Shown: positions 24,920-34,855, counted from the first letter of the stretch. The stretch: 64,000 nucleotides of DNA from Microbacterium luticocti DSM 19459 (GCF_000422405.1 NZ_AULS01000002.1:1-64000), one strand, 5' to 3'. Notes: generated from the letters alone by a model not told the origin. Numbers and translations: made by a program.

Positions 24920-25495
24920 ATGGAGGACACAACCTCATCAGCAGCACGACGCGCGCGCATCGCGTGGTTCAGCGGGTTCTTCGACGAGCATTATGCACAC
25001 CTCGTCAGATATGTCGAACGCCGTATTGCTGCAGCCGAAGATGCAGAACAAGTCGCTGCTGATGCATTCGAGGTTGCGTGGCAAAAGCTTGACACAGACG
25101 CACCTGACGCCGCTGCGTGGCTCTACAAGACGGCCCAGCAGAAGATCTACAACTATTGGACGCGCCAAAGAAGACGAGCACGAGCCATGGCGTGCACCGC
25201 AGCCCTCACGGTCCCACCGACAACACCAGAAGACTCGCTGGACAGTCTCGCTCTCCACAACGCGATCAGTCATTTGAACGATCGCGAACGTGAGGTTCTT
25301 TCACTCACCTATTGGGAATCGATGGACGCGCAGGATATTGCTGACCAGTTGGGAATCTCTGTTGCCGCCGTCTGGAAATGCGCAAGTCGTGCTCGATCAA
25401 AGCTGCGCAAGGAGTTGTCAATTCTGGAACCAGTCCACAAACCCTCTCCTAACCCCGTTTCTGCGCGGGCCAGGCATGCCGTAACGGCGACCTGA
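24920..25495 (+). CDS. ECF-type RNA polymerase sigma factor
   Basis: Sigma-70 family protein of 191 aa. Region 2 covers FFDEHYAHLVRYVERR through DAEQVAADAFEVAWQK. Region 4 reads LNDREREVLSLTYWESMDAQDIADQLGISVAAVWKCASRARSKL when read across its helix-turn-helix. The short Pro-rich C-terminal tail is extra. GC content is visibly lower than in flanking men genes, a sign of transfer. No anti-sigma gene is adjacent, unlike the other two sigma genes here. It likely controls itself and the divergent lipoprotein unit. Confidence 0.9.
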   Translation: MEDTTSSAARRARIAWFSGFFDEHYAHLVRYVERRIAAAEDAEQVAADAFEVAWQKLDTDAPDAAAWLYKTAQQKIYNYWTRQRRRARAMACTAALTVPPTTPEDSLDSLALHNAISHLNDREREVLSLTYWESMDAQDIADQLGISVAAVWKCASRARSKLRKELSILEPVHKPSPNPVSARARHAVTAT

Positions 25496-25553
25496 AGTCC
25501 GCGCAGGGATCGCCTACGGAACGTGACCCAGCCCAGTGAGCACTCATCGCCGA

Positions 25554-25638
25554 TGTCGGCGCACGGCACCTGGTCGATGGATGCCGCGGGCTCGGCCGAT
25601 CGCTCAGTGGACGGTCACGGTGTACGATCCCGCCGCCT
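25554..25638 (-). pseudogene. Broken duplicate of the lipoprotein gene's 3' end (85-bp direct repeat, right copy)
   Basis: On the minus strand this still ends SYTVTVH-stop, like the SYIVTVH-stop of the intact gene at 23985. Beyond 25638 the similarity continues to about 25668 after a deletion of roughly 12 nt that breaks the frame. The start of the next rightward gene lies inside this relic. Confidence 0.8.
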
Positions 25639-25644
25639 CGTAAG

Positions 25645-26241
25645 ATGACTCGCATCGTCACTTCTCGCATCGCCCGCCTCCGTACACAGCCGCTGCCGGC
25701 ACCGCAGTGGGTACCGCGCGACGGCCGCGCGTCGCTGTCGTTCACTGCCGTGCGGGCCCGACTGTGGATGTTCGGGGCGACGATCGCAACCGTGACGATC
25801 GGCGCGGGCGCGTTGGTGAGCGTCCTCGCGATCATGCTCACCCCCGAGTCGGCCAGGGCAGCGCGGGTGCTCATCGTCGCCGCGGCGCTCTGTCTGTGCC
25901 TGCCGCTCGTGCTGCTGACCAAAGCACCGTTCCGGGCGCGCACCGTGCCGGTCGCCCTCAGCTACGACGCCGACGCGCTGACGATCACGGCCGGCGTCGA
26001 ATCCCATCGGTTCCCGCTGCGTGAGATCACCGGCCTGCTGTGGTGCACCGGCACCGAGTACTCCCGCATCGTCGTCGACGGGCCGGGCCCACGTTGCTCA
26101 CTCCTGGTCGGGATCGCCCGCCCCCTGCCCGGTCAGCGCGCAGACCTGCCCGAGATCGGCCACGACCTGCACCGCGCGCTGTCCGCGGCCGGTCTGTCAC
26201 GTGAGGCGAGCAGACGCGGGTACACCCGCTACCGCCGGTGA
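25645..26241 (+). CDS. Membrane protein of unknown function with PH-like C-terminal region
   Basis: Protein of up to 198 aa with two membrane helices (FGATIATVTIGAGALVSVLA and VLIVAAALCLCLPLVLL) and a soluble C-terminal part (ALSYDADALTITAG, FPLREITGLLW) resembling bacterial PH-like domains. I do not recognise the family. The ATG at 25645 lies within the relic of the lipoprotein gene, so the first residues may come from that duplication and the true start could be later. It is convergent with menA, 19 bp apart. Confidence 0.65.
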   Translation: MTRIVTSRIARLRTQPLPAPQWVPRDGRASLSFTAVRARLWMFGATIATVTIGAGALVSVLAIMLTPESARAARVLIVAAALCLCLPLVLLTKAPFRARTVPVALSYDADALTITAGVESHRFPLREITGLLWCTGTEYSRIVVDGPGPRCSLLVGIARPLPGQRADLPEIGHDLHRALSAAGLSREASRRGYTRYRR

Positions 26242-26260
26242 CCCGTCGTCAGAGCACTCG

Positions 26261-27205
26261 TCAGCCGATGTAGGCCCACATCAGCAGCGCACCGTACCCC
26301 ACCGAGGTGAGCGAGGTGACCCCGAGCGCGACCACCAGTTCGCGCGGGTCACGGTACATCCACACGATGAGCAGGGCCGGGATGCCACCGAGCAGCGCGA
26401 GTTGCACGAGCCAGGCGATCGGGTAGAACAGCGCGAGCCAGGCGGCGAGCCCGAATGCCAGCACGATGCACGCGGTGAACAGGATCTGCGACCCGCGGCG
26501 GCCGATCACCACCGACAGGGTCTTCTTGCCGGCGGCGCGATCCTGGTCGATATCGCGCAGGTTGTTCGCGACGAGCACGGCGACCGCGAGCAGACCCGCG
26601 GCGATGCCGCCCAGCCACGCCTCTTGCGGGGCGGCCTGCACCTGGATCCACGTGGTGCCCACGGTCGCGACAGGCCCGAAGAACACGAACACGAACACCT
26701 CGCCGAGTGCGTGGTAGCCGTACGGACGTTTGCCACCGGTGTAGTACCAGGCGGCGAGGATGCATGCGACCCCGACCACCAGCATCCACCACTGCCCGGT
26801 GCGGATGACCAGAGCCAGGCCCACGAGGCCCGCCAGGGCGAAGAACGACAGCGCGACCACCAGCACGGTGCGTGGTGTCACCGCACGCGATGCGGTGAGG
26901 CGGGCGGGTCCGACGCGCACGTCGTCGGTGCCGCGCACGCCGTCGGAATAGTCGTTGGCGAAGTTCACGCCGATCTGCAGGAACACCGCGATGAGCAGGC
27001 AGCCCAGCGCGAGCAGCCAGTGGAAGCGCACGTCGATGATGTGCGCGGCGCCCGTGCCGATCAGCACCGGGGTGATCGCCAGCGGCAGCGTGCGCAGCCG
27101 CGCGGCGTTGATCCAGTCACCGACGGTCGGCCGCGGGATGTGCCGCGTCGGGGTCTTGGCGGGGTTGCCGCGGGTCTTGCGCTTGCTGCGTGAGGAGGAT
27201 GCCAC
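26261..27205 (-). CDS. menA: 1,4-dihydroxy-2-naphthoate polyprenyltransferase
   Basis: UbiA-superfamily membrane enzyme of 314 aa that joins dihydroxynaphthoate and polyprenyl diphosphate. The two Asp-rich motifs are NFANDYSDGVRGTD and NNLRDIDQDRAAGKKTL. About nine membrane helices are seen. The basic N terminus (SSSRSKRKTRGN) is typical of actinobacterial members. The GTG at 27205 is preceded by TACAAT 8 nt upstream; the longer frame to 27382 is not protein-like. Confidence 0.94.
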   Translation of the reverse strand: MASSSRSKRKTRGNPAKTPTRHIPRPTVGDWINAARLRTLPLAITPVLIGTGAAHIIDVRFHWLLALGCLLIAVFLQIGVNFANDYSDGVRGTDDVRVGPARLTASRAVTPRTVLVVALSFFALAGLVGLALVIRTGQWWMLVVGVACILAAWYYTGGKRPYGYHALGEVFVFVFFGPVATVGTTWIQVQAAPQEAWLGGIAAGLLAVAVLVANNLRDIDQDRAAGKKTLSVVIGRRGSQILFTACIVLAFGLAAWLALFYPIAWLVQLALLGGIPALLIVWMYRDPRELVVALGVTSLTSVGYGALLMWAYIG

Positions 27206-27213
27206 GAGTGGCC

Positions 27214-27219
27214 ATTGTA
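27214..27219 (-). promoter_or_regulatory. -10 box TACAAT of menA (leaderless)
   Basis: TACAAT on the minus strand lies 8 nt before the GTG at 27205. Confidence 0.6.
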
Positions 27220-27467
27220 GGGCGCGCCGCCCAGCGCGCCCGGTGCGGACAGTCGTGCGGTGCCGCCTCAGGCGCCGGCTGCGCCTCTTTCCGGAACCGC
27301 CCCAGGGGTTACATCCGGAGCAGAGATTTTCGGGAATCACAGTTGTTCGATCGGGCCGTAACCTCCCTGGCGTAATCACCAACTATCCAGCCAAGAGGAT
27401 CATCCGGTCTCGGTGATCCACCCGCAAGAGTCCAACCGCTTGGGCTGGCACAAAGTATGGAGTGAAC

Positions 27468-27833
27468 ATGAGCAAGCGTTCGATTGCGGCCGCACTGGTG
27501 GGAGCCGCCCTCACGATCTCCGCTATTGGCACGTCTGCGGCGTATGCCTACCCCGCGGACTGCACCGGCGGAAAGGTCTGTCTGTACGACTACTACGACT
27601 TCGTGGGTCAGCTCGGTTGGCGAGCCGCAGGCGTGAGCCTGGCGAACATTTCGTCCGCCAACAACGACAAGATGGCGAGCTGGGCCAACTCGACCTCCAC
27701 CAACGCTGCCTGGTATGAGGGCCTCAACGGCAGCGGTACGTGCCACACGATGAGCAAGCAGTCTCAGAATTCTGCCCTCGACATCTTCACCCGAGACACC
27801 GCCTCGTCGTGGAAGACAAACGGAGGGTGCTGA
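27468..27833 (+). CDS. Secreted peptidase inhibitor family I36-like protein
   Basis: Secreted protein of 121 aa with an N-terminal signal peptide (KRSIAAALVGAALTISAIG, cleavage after AYA). The mature part has the I36/SMPI pattern: CTGGKVCLYDYYDFVGQ, then GVSLANISSANNDKMASWAN. It has four cysteines, enough for two disulfides. Streptomyces SMPI inhibits metalloproteases; that role here is inference. The ATG at 27468 has GGAG 5 nt upstream. Only 7 nt separate it from an ABC ATPase gene, so it is the head of an ABC/sigma-factor operon and may be linked to the exporter. Confidence 0.75.
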   Translation: MSKRSIAAALVGAALTISAIGTSAAYAYPADCTGGKVCLYDYYDFVGQLGWRAAGVSLANISSANNDKMASWANSTSTNAAWYEGLNGSGTCHTMSKQSQNSALDIFTRDTASSWKTNGGC

Positions 27834-27840
27834 GCGCACG

Positions 27841-28530
27841 ATGACGACAGTCCAGATCGACGACGCGGTCGTCGTCTTCGAATCGAAGTCGGAGCGCATC
27901 GTCGCTCTGGACCAGATCTCTCTCTCGGTGACCGCTGGCACCGTCGCCACCGTCTTCGGTGCCAGCGGCTCGGGCAAGTCCACGCTCCTCGGCGTCGCCG
28001 CGGGGCTGCAAACCCTGGACTCAGGTCGAGTCCGTGTCGCGGAAACGGACATCACGACGGCGAGCGAGGAGGCCCGCGCGCGCGTGCGCCTTCACCACGT
28101 GGGCGTCGTCTTCCAAGAAAGCAACCTCATCCCCGAGTTCACTGCACTGGAGAACATCACCCTGCCACTTCGCGCCCGTGGGCTGGCAGCCGACGCGGCG
28201 CGCGCGCAGGCTGCCGCCTGGCTGGCGCGCGTCGGGTTGGAAGGACTCGGCAAGCGGCGGCCGAGTGAGCTGTCGGGTGGCCAACGTCAACGGGTGGGAA
28301 TCGCTCGAGCGCTCGCCGGAGACCGCGAGATCCTCGTCGCCGACGAACCGACCGGCGCATTGGACAGCGAGAACTCCGAGCAGATCTTCGCGCTCTTGAG
28401 AAGCCTCGCCGATGACGGTCGCGCGATTCTGATCGCGAGCCACGATGAACGCAGTCTCGCGGCGGCCGACGACATGTATCGGATGAGCGACGGTCGCATC
28501 GTCGAACACCGCACGCGAGTGATGGCATGA
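27841..28530 (+). CDS. ABC transporter ATP-binding protein (MacB/LolD type)
   Basis: ATPase of 229 aa. Walker A GASGSGKST, Q-loop VGVVFQESNLIPE, signature LSGGQRQRVGIARAL, Walker B ILVADEPTGALD and H-loop ASHDERS are all intact. The order and GALD Walker B place it in the MacB/LolD/FtsE type, which works with FtsX-fold permeases rather than classical exporters. Its stop overlaps the permease start by 4 nt (ATGA). Likely moves lipoproteins, peptides or drugs across the envelope. Confidence 0.92.
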   Translation: MTTVQIDDAVVVFESKSERIVALDQISLSVTAGTVATVFGASGSGKSTLLGVAAGLQTLDSGRVRVAETDITTASEEARARVRLHHVGVVFQESNLIPEFTALENITLPLRARGLAADAARAQAAAWLARVGLEGLGKRRPSELSGGQRQRVGIARALAGDREILVADEPTGALDSENSEQIFALLRSLADDGRAILIASHDERSLAAADDMYRMSDGRIVEHRTRVMA

Positions 28531-30893
28531 ACACATCGGTTCGCAGGGACCTGACCCGGTTTCTGGCCCGATCCCGTCCATTGCGCGCGGCCGGGATCAT
28601 CGCGCTCGTCGCCGCCGCGATCGCGGTCGCCCTGCTCGTCGCGCTGCAGTCGTTGCGGACCTCGCCCTCGCAGATCGCAGACCAGACGGTCGGGCGATTC
28701 CAGTATGCGATCGAGTCGCAGAACGCAGTCGGTCCACACCCGCCGAGCGAGGATCGCGCGATCACCGCCGCGCTGGCGGCGCACGGCGCCTCCGACACGG
28801 CAATCGGCTTTCGGTCGTTCGATCTTCAGGTTCCCGGCCAGAGTGCGAATCTTCTGTTCCAGGAGTATGACTGGCCTCGTCAGCCCTTTCCACAGCGAAT
28901 CACCTTGCTCAGCGGGCGGTGGCCCACCAAAGCCGGTGAAGTCGTCGTGTCGCAGACGATCCCGACTCGGTCCGACCACTCGGTCATCATTCGGCCAGGC
29001 GGTGCACAGGTCGACGTCGTCGGCTTCGCAGTCGACAACTTCTCGCGCGACGCGCACTTCATCCTGGCGGCGCCCGGAACATGGCACCGACTGAGTCAAA
29101 GCTGGGCAGGCGATTCCTTTCAACCCGTCGCCACCCGGGACATCCTCTGGAACGGCGATGACGGCGACGACATCCTTGCGGCACTCGCCGAGGTTGTGAA
29201 AGAGCCGTCGGATCAACTCCGAAGCGAACTCTGGACGCGAGAGCCCTCACAGCCGCAATCCGCGAATCTCGGTCCTGATGAGTGGATGATCGCCGTCGGC
29301 GGACCCCTGACGGCATGCGCGGCGACCGGTGTCTACCTCGGCCTGTTCATACGGCGCATCCGCACGAAGCTGCTGCTTGTCGGGGTGCCGATGTCTTCGA
29401 CGCGGGCAGCAGTGTTTTCCGCAGCTGCCCTCACCACGGGCGCGGGTGCGGCGACAGGCACACTCGCCGGTATCACCGTGGGATACCTGATCGTGCGACC
29501 GCTCATCGATGCCCTCGCAACGTCCCGGCCCGGCGACGTCCAGGCGCTTCCGATGTCGTGCCTGGTGATCGTCATCACGTCACTGGTGGGTGTCATCGGC
29601 GCCCTGGCGCTGGTCGGTTCGAACAAGAGTGCACCGCGGTCCACGCGGCAACGACGCAGTCCGATCGTGTTCACGCTGCTATCGATCGCAATGGTCATCC
29701 TGGGCGTGTCAGTGACCCGGCAATCACCCTCGTTCGACGGCCGGGTCGCCGGCATGCTTGTCGCAGGCATCGGAGTCGTGCTTCTGATTCCGGTCATCTG
29801 GCCCCTGCTCTTCCGTCACGCACACGGGGGCGGACCGGTCGACCTCGGTGTTCGGCGTTTGCTCGTGGATCGGCGGGCGGGAAGCCTTGCCGCGACACTG
29901 ATCGCCGCCACCGTCGTGGTCGGTGCCGCGACATCGACCATGGTGCAGAGTGTCGTCGATGACGCCAACGCTGCTTCTGAGTCGACCGTCGCGCCCCATC
30001 AGATCCAATTCCGCCCGGCGACCGGTGATGCGCACACGGATGCCGCCGCCGTCGCCGCCGTGCAGAAGCGGCTCGGCCTCGCCGAACCGGTCAGGGTGGT
30101 CATCAGCGACGGGCACACGACGTATTGGGACGGCGCCACGCTCTTGGTCTCGGACCCAGCAGCCGTGGAACGCCTCATCGGGCGGCGGTTGAGCAAGCAA
30201 GAATCCGCTGTGCTCCGCGCCGGAGGCACGGTGCGTACCAAGACACCCGACAGCGGTTCGGTGGACTTTGAGGCAGCGAACGGCACGACTGTCCCGCTCA
30301 CCAGCACCGTCATGGACGATCTCGACCCGAGCTATCGCACGATCGACGGGTTCATGCTGCAGTCAGCCGCCGAAGACCGCGGGATCAGTGGCTCCGACCC
30401 CGCGTTCGTGTTCACGAACGTGGCAGACAGCGTGATCGCAGCGACGGACGAGGCGGCCGAGACCCTCGGAATCGACCCTCGGTCGCTCGAGGTCTATCAT
30501 GCTCCCGACCTGTATACAGTGCCCCTCGCCACGTTGTTGACGGCGCTCGCGGCCGCAAGCCTCGCGGCACTCGCCCTTCTCTCCTACAGCTCGGGGCTGG
30601 GCAGGCGAATGCGACCGCATCTGGCGAGCCTGCGCAGCCTCGGGCTGCCCCGGACATGGTTGATCAGACTCGTCACAACCCAGCTGGTGGGAATCGTGCT
30701 GGTTGCGCTCCTGTTCGGGATGATGGGCGGTGTGCTGGGCGCCGTGATGCTGCTGTCAGCGATCGGGGTGCAGACCACGACCACTCCCTGGAGCTTCATC
30801 ACGGTGCTGCTCGGCATGCTCGTGGTCACCGTCGTTCCGGCGACGCTGACCACGACCCGTCGGTTGCGCACGGTGGAACGACTGGACCTGTAA
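28527..30893 (+). CDS. FtsX-like ABC transporter permease
   Basis: Permease of 788 aa. One helix lies near the N terminus (AGIIALVAAAIAVALLVAL), followed by a large extracytoplasmic region of about 200 residues. A helix group spans the middle (LTACAATGVYLGLF onward), a second outer region follows, and three helices form the C terminus (LVTTQLVGIVLVALLFGMMG). This is the two-FtsX-module layout of MacB-type and bacitracin-efflux-like permeases. Translationally coupled to the ATPase. Substrate unknown; the secreted I36-like protein and downstream sigma gene suggest envelope defence. Confidence 0.85.
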   Translation: MNTSVRRDLTRFLARSRPLRAAGIIALVAAAIAVALLVALQSLRTSPSQIADQTVGRFQYAIESQNAVGPHPPSEDRAITAALAAHGASDTAIGFRSFDLQVPGQSANLLFQEYDWPRQPFPQRITLLSGRWPTKAGEVVVSQTIPTRSDHSVIIRPGGAQVDVVGFAVDNFSRDAHFILAAPGTWHRLSQSWAGDSFQPVATRDILWNGDDGDDILAALAEVVKEPSDQLRSELWTREPSQPQSANLGPDEWMIAVGGPLTACAATGVYLGLFIRRIRTKLLLVGVPMSSTRAAVFSAAALTTGAGAATGTLAGITVGYLIVRPLIDALATSRPGDVQALPMSCLVIVITSLVGVIGALALVGSNKSAPRSTRQRRSPIVFTLLSIAMVILGVSVTRQSPSFDGRVAGMLVAGIGVVLLIPVIWPLLFRHAHGGGPVDLGVRRLLVDRRAGSLAATLIAATVVVGAATSTMVQSVVDDANAASESTVAPHQIQFRPATGDAHTDAAAVAAVQKRLGLAEPVRVVISDGHTTYWDGATLLVSDPAAVERLIGRRLSKQESAVLRAGGTVRTKTPDSGSVDFEAANGTTVPLTSTVMDDLDPSYRTIDGFMLQSAAEDRGISGSDPAFVFTNVADSVIAATDEAAETLGIDPRSLEVYHAPDLYTVPLATLLTALAAASLAALALLSYSSGLGRRMRPHLASLRSLGLPRTWLIRLVTTQLVGIVLVALLFGMMGGVLGAVMLLSAIGVQTTTTPWSFITVLLGMLVVTVVPATLTTTRRLRTVERLDL

Positions 30894-30938
30894 CGATGTC
30901 GCCCGATCTGGAAACATCATCCAAGAGGAGGTGGTCGG

Positions 30939-31457
30939 GTGACGGACTTCGCGCAGTTCTATCGGGATCACTACCGGCTCGTCGTGACGATCGCGGAACA
31001 CCGCCTGGGCTCTCTCCAGGATGCCGAGGACGTCGCGTCAGAGACGTTCCGCATCGTGTTCCAACGCCACGCATCCGGCGGCGACCTGACCCTCCCCTGG
31101 CTCTATGGCGTCGTCCGTAACCTCGTCGGCAACGAATACCGGCGACGGACCCGATCCCGCGCATTGCACGACCGACTCGCAACGGAGTGGCACGAGACAG
31201 AACCAGAGGCATCCGACGCCGTCGAGATGGTGCGAGAAGCTCTCACGCTTCTGCCGACGGCGCAACAAGAACTGCTCACGATGATCTATTGGGACGAACT
31301 CACGATGGCTGAGGCAGCCGCCATACTGAAATGCCGAGTCGGTGCCGTGCGTGTGCGTGTCATGAGAGCTCGTCGCGCACTGCGATCGATGATCGAGCGC
31401 CTGAACGAAGACCCCGACCCAGGGGTGGCAGCATGCGGGGCGGTGGCCGCGCCGTGA
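30939..31457 (+). CDS. ECF-type RNA polymerase sigma factor
   Basis: Sigma factor of 172 aa. Region 2: FYRDHYRLVVTIAEHRLG and DAEDVASETFRIVFQRH. Region 4: LLPTAQQELLTMIYWDEL, with helix-turn-helix EAAAILKCRVGAVRVRVMRARRAL. The GTG at 30939 has an AAGAGGAGG ribosome site. It overlaps the next gene by 4 nt (GTGA), the arrangement of a sigma factor with its membrane anti-sigma partner. Probably transcribed together with the ABC genes upstream. Confidence 0.9.
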   Translation: MTDFAQFYRDHYRLVVTIAEHRLGSLQDAEDVASETFRIVFQRHASGGDLTLPWLYGVVRNLVGNEYRRRTRSRALHDRLATEWHETEPEASDAVEMVREALTLLPTAQQELLTMIYWDELTMAEAAAILKCRVGAVRVRVMRARRALRSMIERLNEDPDPGVAACGAVAAP

Positions 31458-32416
31458 ACACTCAAGATCTCAGCGCCTCGCTGCGGCAGGCGAAACCGGG
31501 AACGAGCCACCGCGACGCTCCCCTCACGGATCGCGCCTTGCAGGAACTCGCCGCGTTCGAGAGCGAGTTGCCGCGAGTCGCGCAGGCGCCTCTGCCGAAA
31601 CGTCGACTGGGCAGGAACAGCCTGCTCGCGGCGGCCGCGGTGATCACCCTCCTCATCGTGGTCGGTAGCGTCAACCTGCATGCACAATCCGCCCAGGCCG
31701 TCAGCGTGCTGCGCGATGCCGCCACGGCCACGATTCGCTTCAGCGACCCGACGCCGCGGCCGGGGCAATACCTCGAATCGTCTACCCGTGCCCAATGGAT
31801 GCGCGAAGACGCGGGATCGGGCACGTCGGGTGCGCTCGGTGCCGTTCAGATGATCGATGTGTACGCGCCACAGGATCGCGGGGCGGACTGGGTACTCGTG
31901 CGTGACTGGGGCGGCGCACCGTCGGCGGGCACGCACGAGACCCGGCGAGCCAAAGACGGCTCGTTCTACGGCTCACCCTGGCTGTCGGTCGACCCAGCCG
32001 ACATCCCCCGTGGAACCGGGCGACAGGTGCTGGACTACTTCGATGAGCACTACAGCGGTGGCTCGTCCTCCCGCGACGAGGACAACTTCGTCCGCATCTG
32101 CGACCTGCTGGCGTCCGGGCTCGTCCCGGCGCCGGTACGGGCGCGATTGTACGATGCGCTCTCCCTGATTCCCGGGGTCACGAGTACCGCCGGCGTCGCC
32201 AACCTCGACGGACGCACAGGCATCGCGATCGGCCGAACCGAGCCGTTGCGAGGCGGACTGCGGCAAGAGATCATCATCGACCCCGAGACCGGGCTCGTGC
32301 TCGGCCAGCGTCAGCTGCACACGGTCGCCCTCCTCGGCTTCGGCGTCAATGAGGTCGTCGGGCTGACGGCGGTCAGCACGCGCGTCGCCGACACCGCACC
32401 CTCGGTGGCGCCCTGA
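31454..32416 (+). CDS. CU044_5270-like single-pass membrane protein (probable anti-sigma factor)
   Basis: Protein of 320 aa with a cytoplasmic N-terminal part of about 55 residues, one membrane helix (SLLAAAAVITLLIVVGSVNL) and an exported C-terminal domain. The design matches the CU044_5270 family that follows ECF sigma genes in actinobacteria. The extracellular part has GQYLESSTRAQW and EIIIDPETGLVLGQRQ, the latter shared in kind with the paralogue at 43888. Role as sigma regulator and outer sensor is inferred from gene order and topology. Confidence 0.7.
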   Translation: MNTQDLSASLRQAKPGTSHRDAPLTDRALQELAAFESELPRVAQAPLPKRRLGRNSLLAAAAVITLLIVVGSVNLHAQSAQAVSVLRDAATATIRFSDPTPRPGQYLESSTRAQWMREDAGSGTSGALGAVQMIDVYAPQDRGADWVLVRDWGGAPSAGTHETRRAKDGSFYGSPWLSVDPADIPRGTGRQVLDYFDEHYSGGSSSRDEDNFVRICDLLASGLVPAPVRARLYDALSLIPGVTSTAGVANLDGRTGIAIGRTEPLRGGLRQEIIIDPETGLVLGQRQLHTVALLGFGVNEVVGLTAVSTRVADTAPSVAP

Positions 32417-32470
32417 ACGCCGGCGAGCCGATCTGGCGGCGCTGACGGCTGTCGCTCGGCCGGTGCCGCC

Positions 32471-33628
32471 TCAGGCGTCGGGGCGATGCAGGGCGAGCAC
32501 GGCGCGACGGATGGCCTCGCGGTCGGGTTTTCCGCTGTGCAGCGTGGCCAGCTCGTCGACCAGCACGAGCCGGACTGGGCGCGCGTGCGGCCCGATCTGC
32601 GCCGCAACCGCACTGCGCGCGTGCTCCAGCTGGGCGGCCTCGCTGCGCCGCAGCGCGTCGCCGCGCGGGGCGACGATGACGGATGCCTCACCCCACGTCT
32701 TGTCGGGAACGCCGACGACGACCGCACCGGCCAGGCCCGCGACATCCCGGACGACCCGCTCCACCCGATCGAGCGAGACATTGATGCCGCCCGACACGAT
32801 GACGTTGTCGATGCGCCCGTGGATGCGCAGCACGCCGTCGTCGACGATGCCGGCGTCGCCGGTGCGGTACCAGCGGGTGCCGTCGGCGTCGCACACGAAC
32901 GCCCGGTCGGTGCGCTCGGGCTCGCCGAGGTAGCCGTCGGCCAGCACGGGCCCGGCCAGCCGCACCTCCCCGCCGGAGGCGTCCACGCGTACCCCGTCGA
33001 GCGGCACACCGTCGTACACGCAGCCGCCGCACGTCTCGGTGGATCCGTACGTGCGCACGATGCGTGCACCGAGTTCGGTCGCCCGCTCGAGCAGCGCCGG
33101 TGGCAGCGCCTGCCCGCCGACGAGGATGGCGGTGAAGCTGCGCAGCGCCGCAGCCACCGCACGGTCGGTCTTGGCGGCATCCACCAGGCGCGCCAGCTGT
33201 GCCGGCACGAGCGAGGTGTACGCCGGTGCGGTCGACATGCCCAACGCGGCGGCGGCGAACGTCACCGGATCGAACCGGCCGTGCAGCAGCACCGGCTCGC
33301 GCCCCGCGCGCAGCGAGCGGTAGAGCACCTGCAGGCCGGCGACGTATCCGGCCGGCAGCGCGAGCAGCCAGGTGCCGCTGCCGATGCGGGCCGCGGTCGC
33401 GTCGGCACTGGCGGCCAGGGCGTCGCGGCCGATCACCACCGCTTTGGGGATGCCGGTGGAACCCGACGTGGTGATCACCACGGCCGTGCCGTCGGGCACC
33501 TCGACCGGCCTGTGGCCGGCCGGCGACGCCGTCATGCCGAGGCCCAGCGCCGGGCCGGTGCCGTCGAGCACACCCCGCAGCGCCTCGCGGACCTCGACGG
33601 CACCGTCGGCGATGGGTGCGAGCCTCAT
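32471..33628 (-). CDS. menE: o-Succinylbenzoate-CoA ligase
   Basis: Acyl-CoA synthetase of 385 aa, the short MenE form of actinobacteria. AMP-binding motif VVITTSGSTGIPKAVVIG, then VRTYGSTETCGG, WYRTGDAG and the C-terminal GRIDNVIVSGGINVS are in order. The catalytic Lys region is in LHSGKPDRE. It activates o-succinylbenzoate for MenB, encoded just upstream on the same strand. A palindrome-bearing gap of 244 bp separates them. Confidence 0.93.
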   Translation of the reverse strand: MRLAPIADGAVEVREALRGVLDGTGPALGLGMTASPAGHRPVEVPDGTAVVITTSGSTGIPKAVVIGRDALAASADATAARIGSGTWLLALPAGYVAGLQVLYRSLRAGREPVLLHGRFDPVTFAAAALGMSTAPAYTSLVPAQLARLVDAAKTDRAVAAALRSFTAILVGGQALPPALLERATELGARIVRTYGSTETCGGCVYDGVPLDGVRVDASGGEVRLAGPVLADGYLGEPERTDRAFVCDADGTRWYRTGDAGIVDDGVLRIHGRIDNVIVSGGINVSLDRVERVVRDVAGLAGAVVVGVPDKTWGEASVIVAPRGDALRRSEAAQLEHARSAVAAQIGPHARPVRLVLVDELATLHSGKPDREAIRRAVLALHRPDA

Positions 33629-33682
33629 CGTCGGGCCTGCCCGGGACCGGGGCAGCCGGGTCTGCCGGCCGGAGCGGGCCGC

Positions 33683-33744
33683 CGACAGGCTGAGAGGGCA
33701 CTGCGACTGCCCCGGCGCGACGATTCGGCGGTTTCAGCCTGTCG
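33683..33744. repeat. Inverted repeat with nested inner hairpin between menE and menB
   Basis: CGACAGGCTGA (33683-33693) and TCAGCCTGTCG (33734-33744) are perfect 11-bp arms. Inside, GGGCA and TGCCC form a second small stem. A short direct repeat (ACGGGCCATCAGAA type) lies further on, at about 33847-33878, ending over the menB stop. Confidence 0.7.
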
Positions 33745-33872
33745 ACGGCCCGGACTGCGGAGGGCTGTGACGGCTGCAGCCCGCTGGGGTCGCATCAGAG
33801 GCCGTACGCCCCGGCTCTGGGGAGTACGACACGGCAGGCCGGCGGTACGGGCCATCAGAACGGCACGGGCCA

Positions 33873-34796
<924 letters not shown>

Positions 34797-34803
34797 AGGC
34801 ACC

Positions 34804-34809
34804 AGCCTA
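34804..34809 (-). promoter_or_regulatory. -10 box TAGGCT of menB (decides the start)
   Basis: TAGGCT on the minus strand lies 7 nt before the GTG at 34796 and only 1 nt before the alternative GTG at 34802, favouring 34796. Confidence 0.6.
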
Positions 34810-34840
34810 TTGCGCCGACGCCCGCGGCGACCGGCGAGAG

Positions 34841-34855
34841 GTTCACGCGGTGAAC
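34841..34855. promoter_or_regulatory. Short palindrome GTTCAC-GCG-GTGAAC upstream of menB
   Basis: Perfect 6-bp arms around three bases, 32 nt upstream of the menB -10 box. It could be an operator near the -35 region. No regulator is assigned. Confidence 0.35.

Noticed and set aside
23935..25638. Integrative element with attachment sites
   Set aside because: The direct repeats would fit, but there is no integrase, tRNA target or mobility gene between them.
27206..27467. ECF promoter for the I36-like gene (AGGATC at 27396)
   Set aside because: Only the AGGATC part of the -35 box matches; the expected second box is absent at the right distance.
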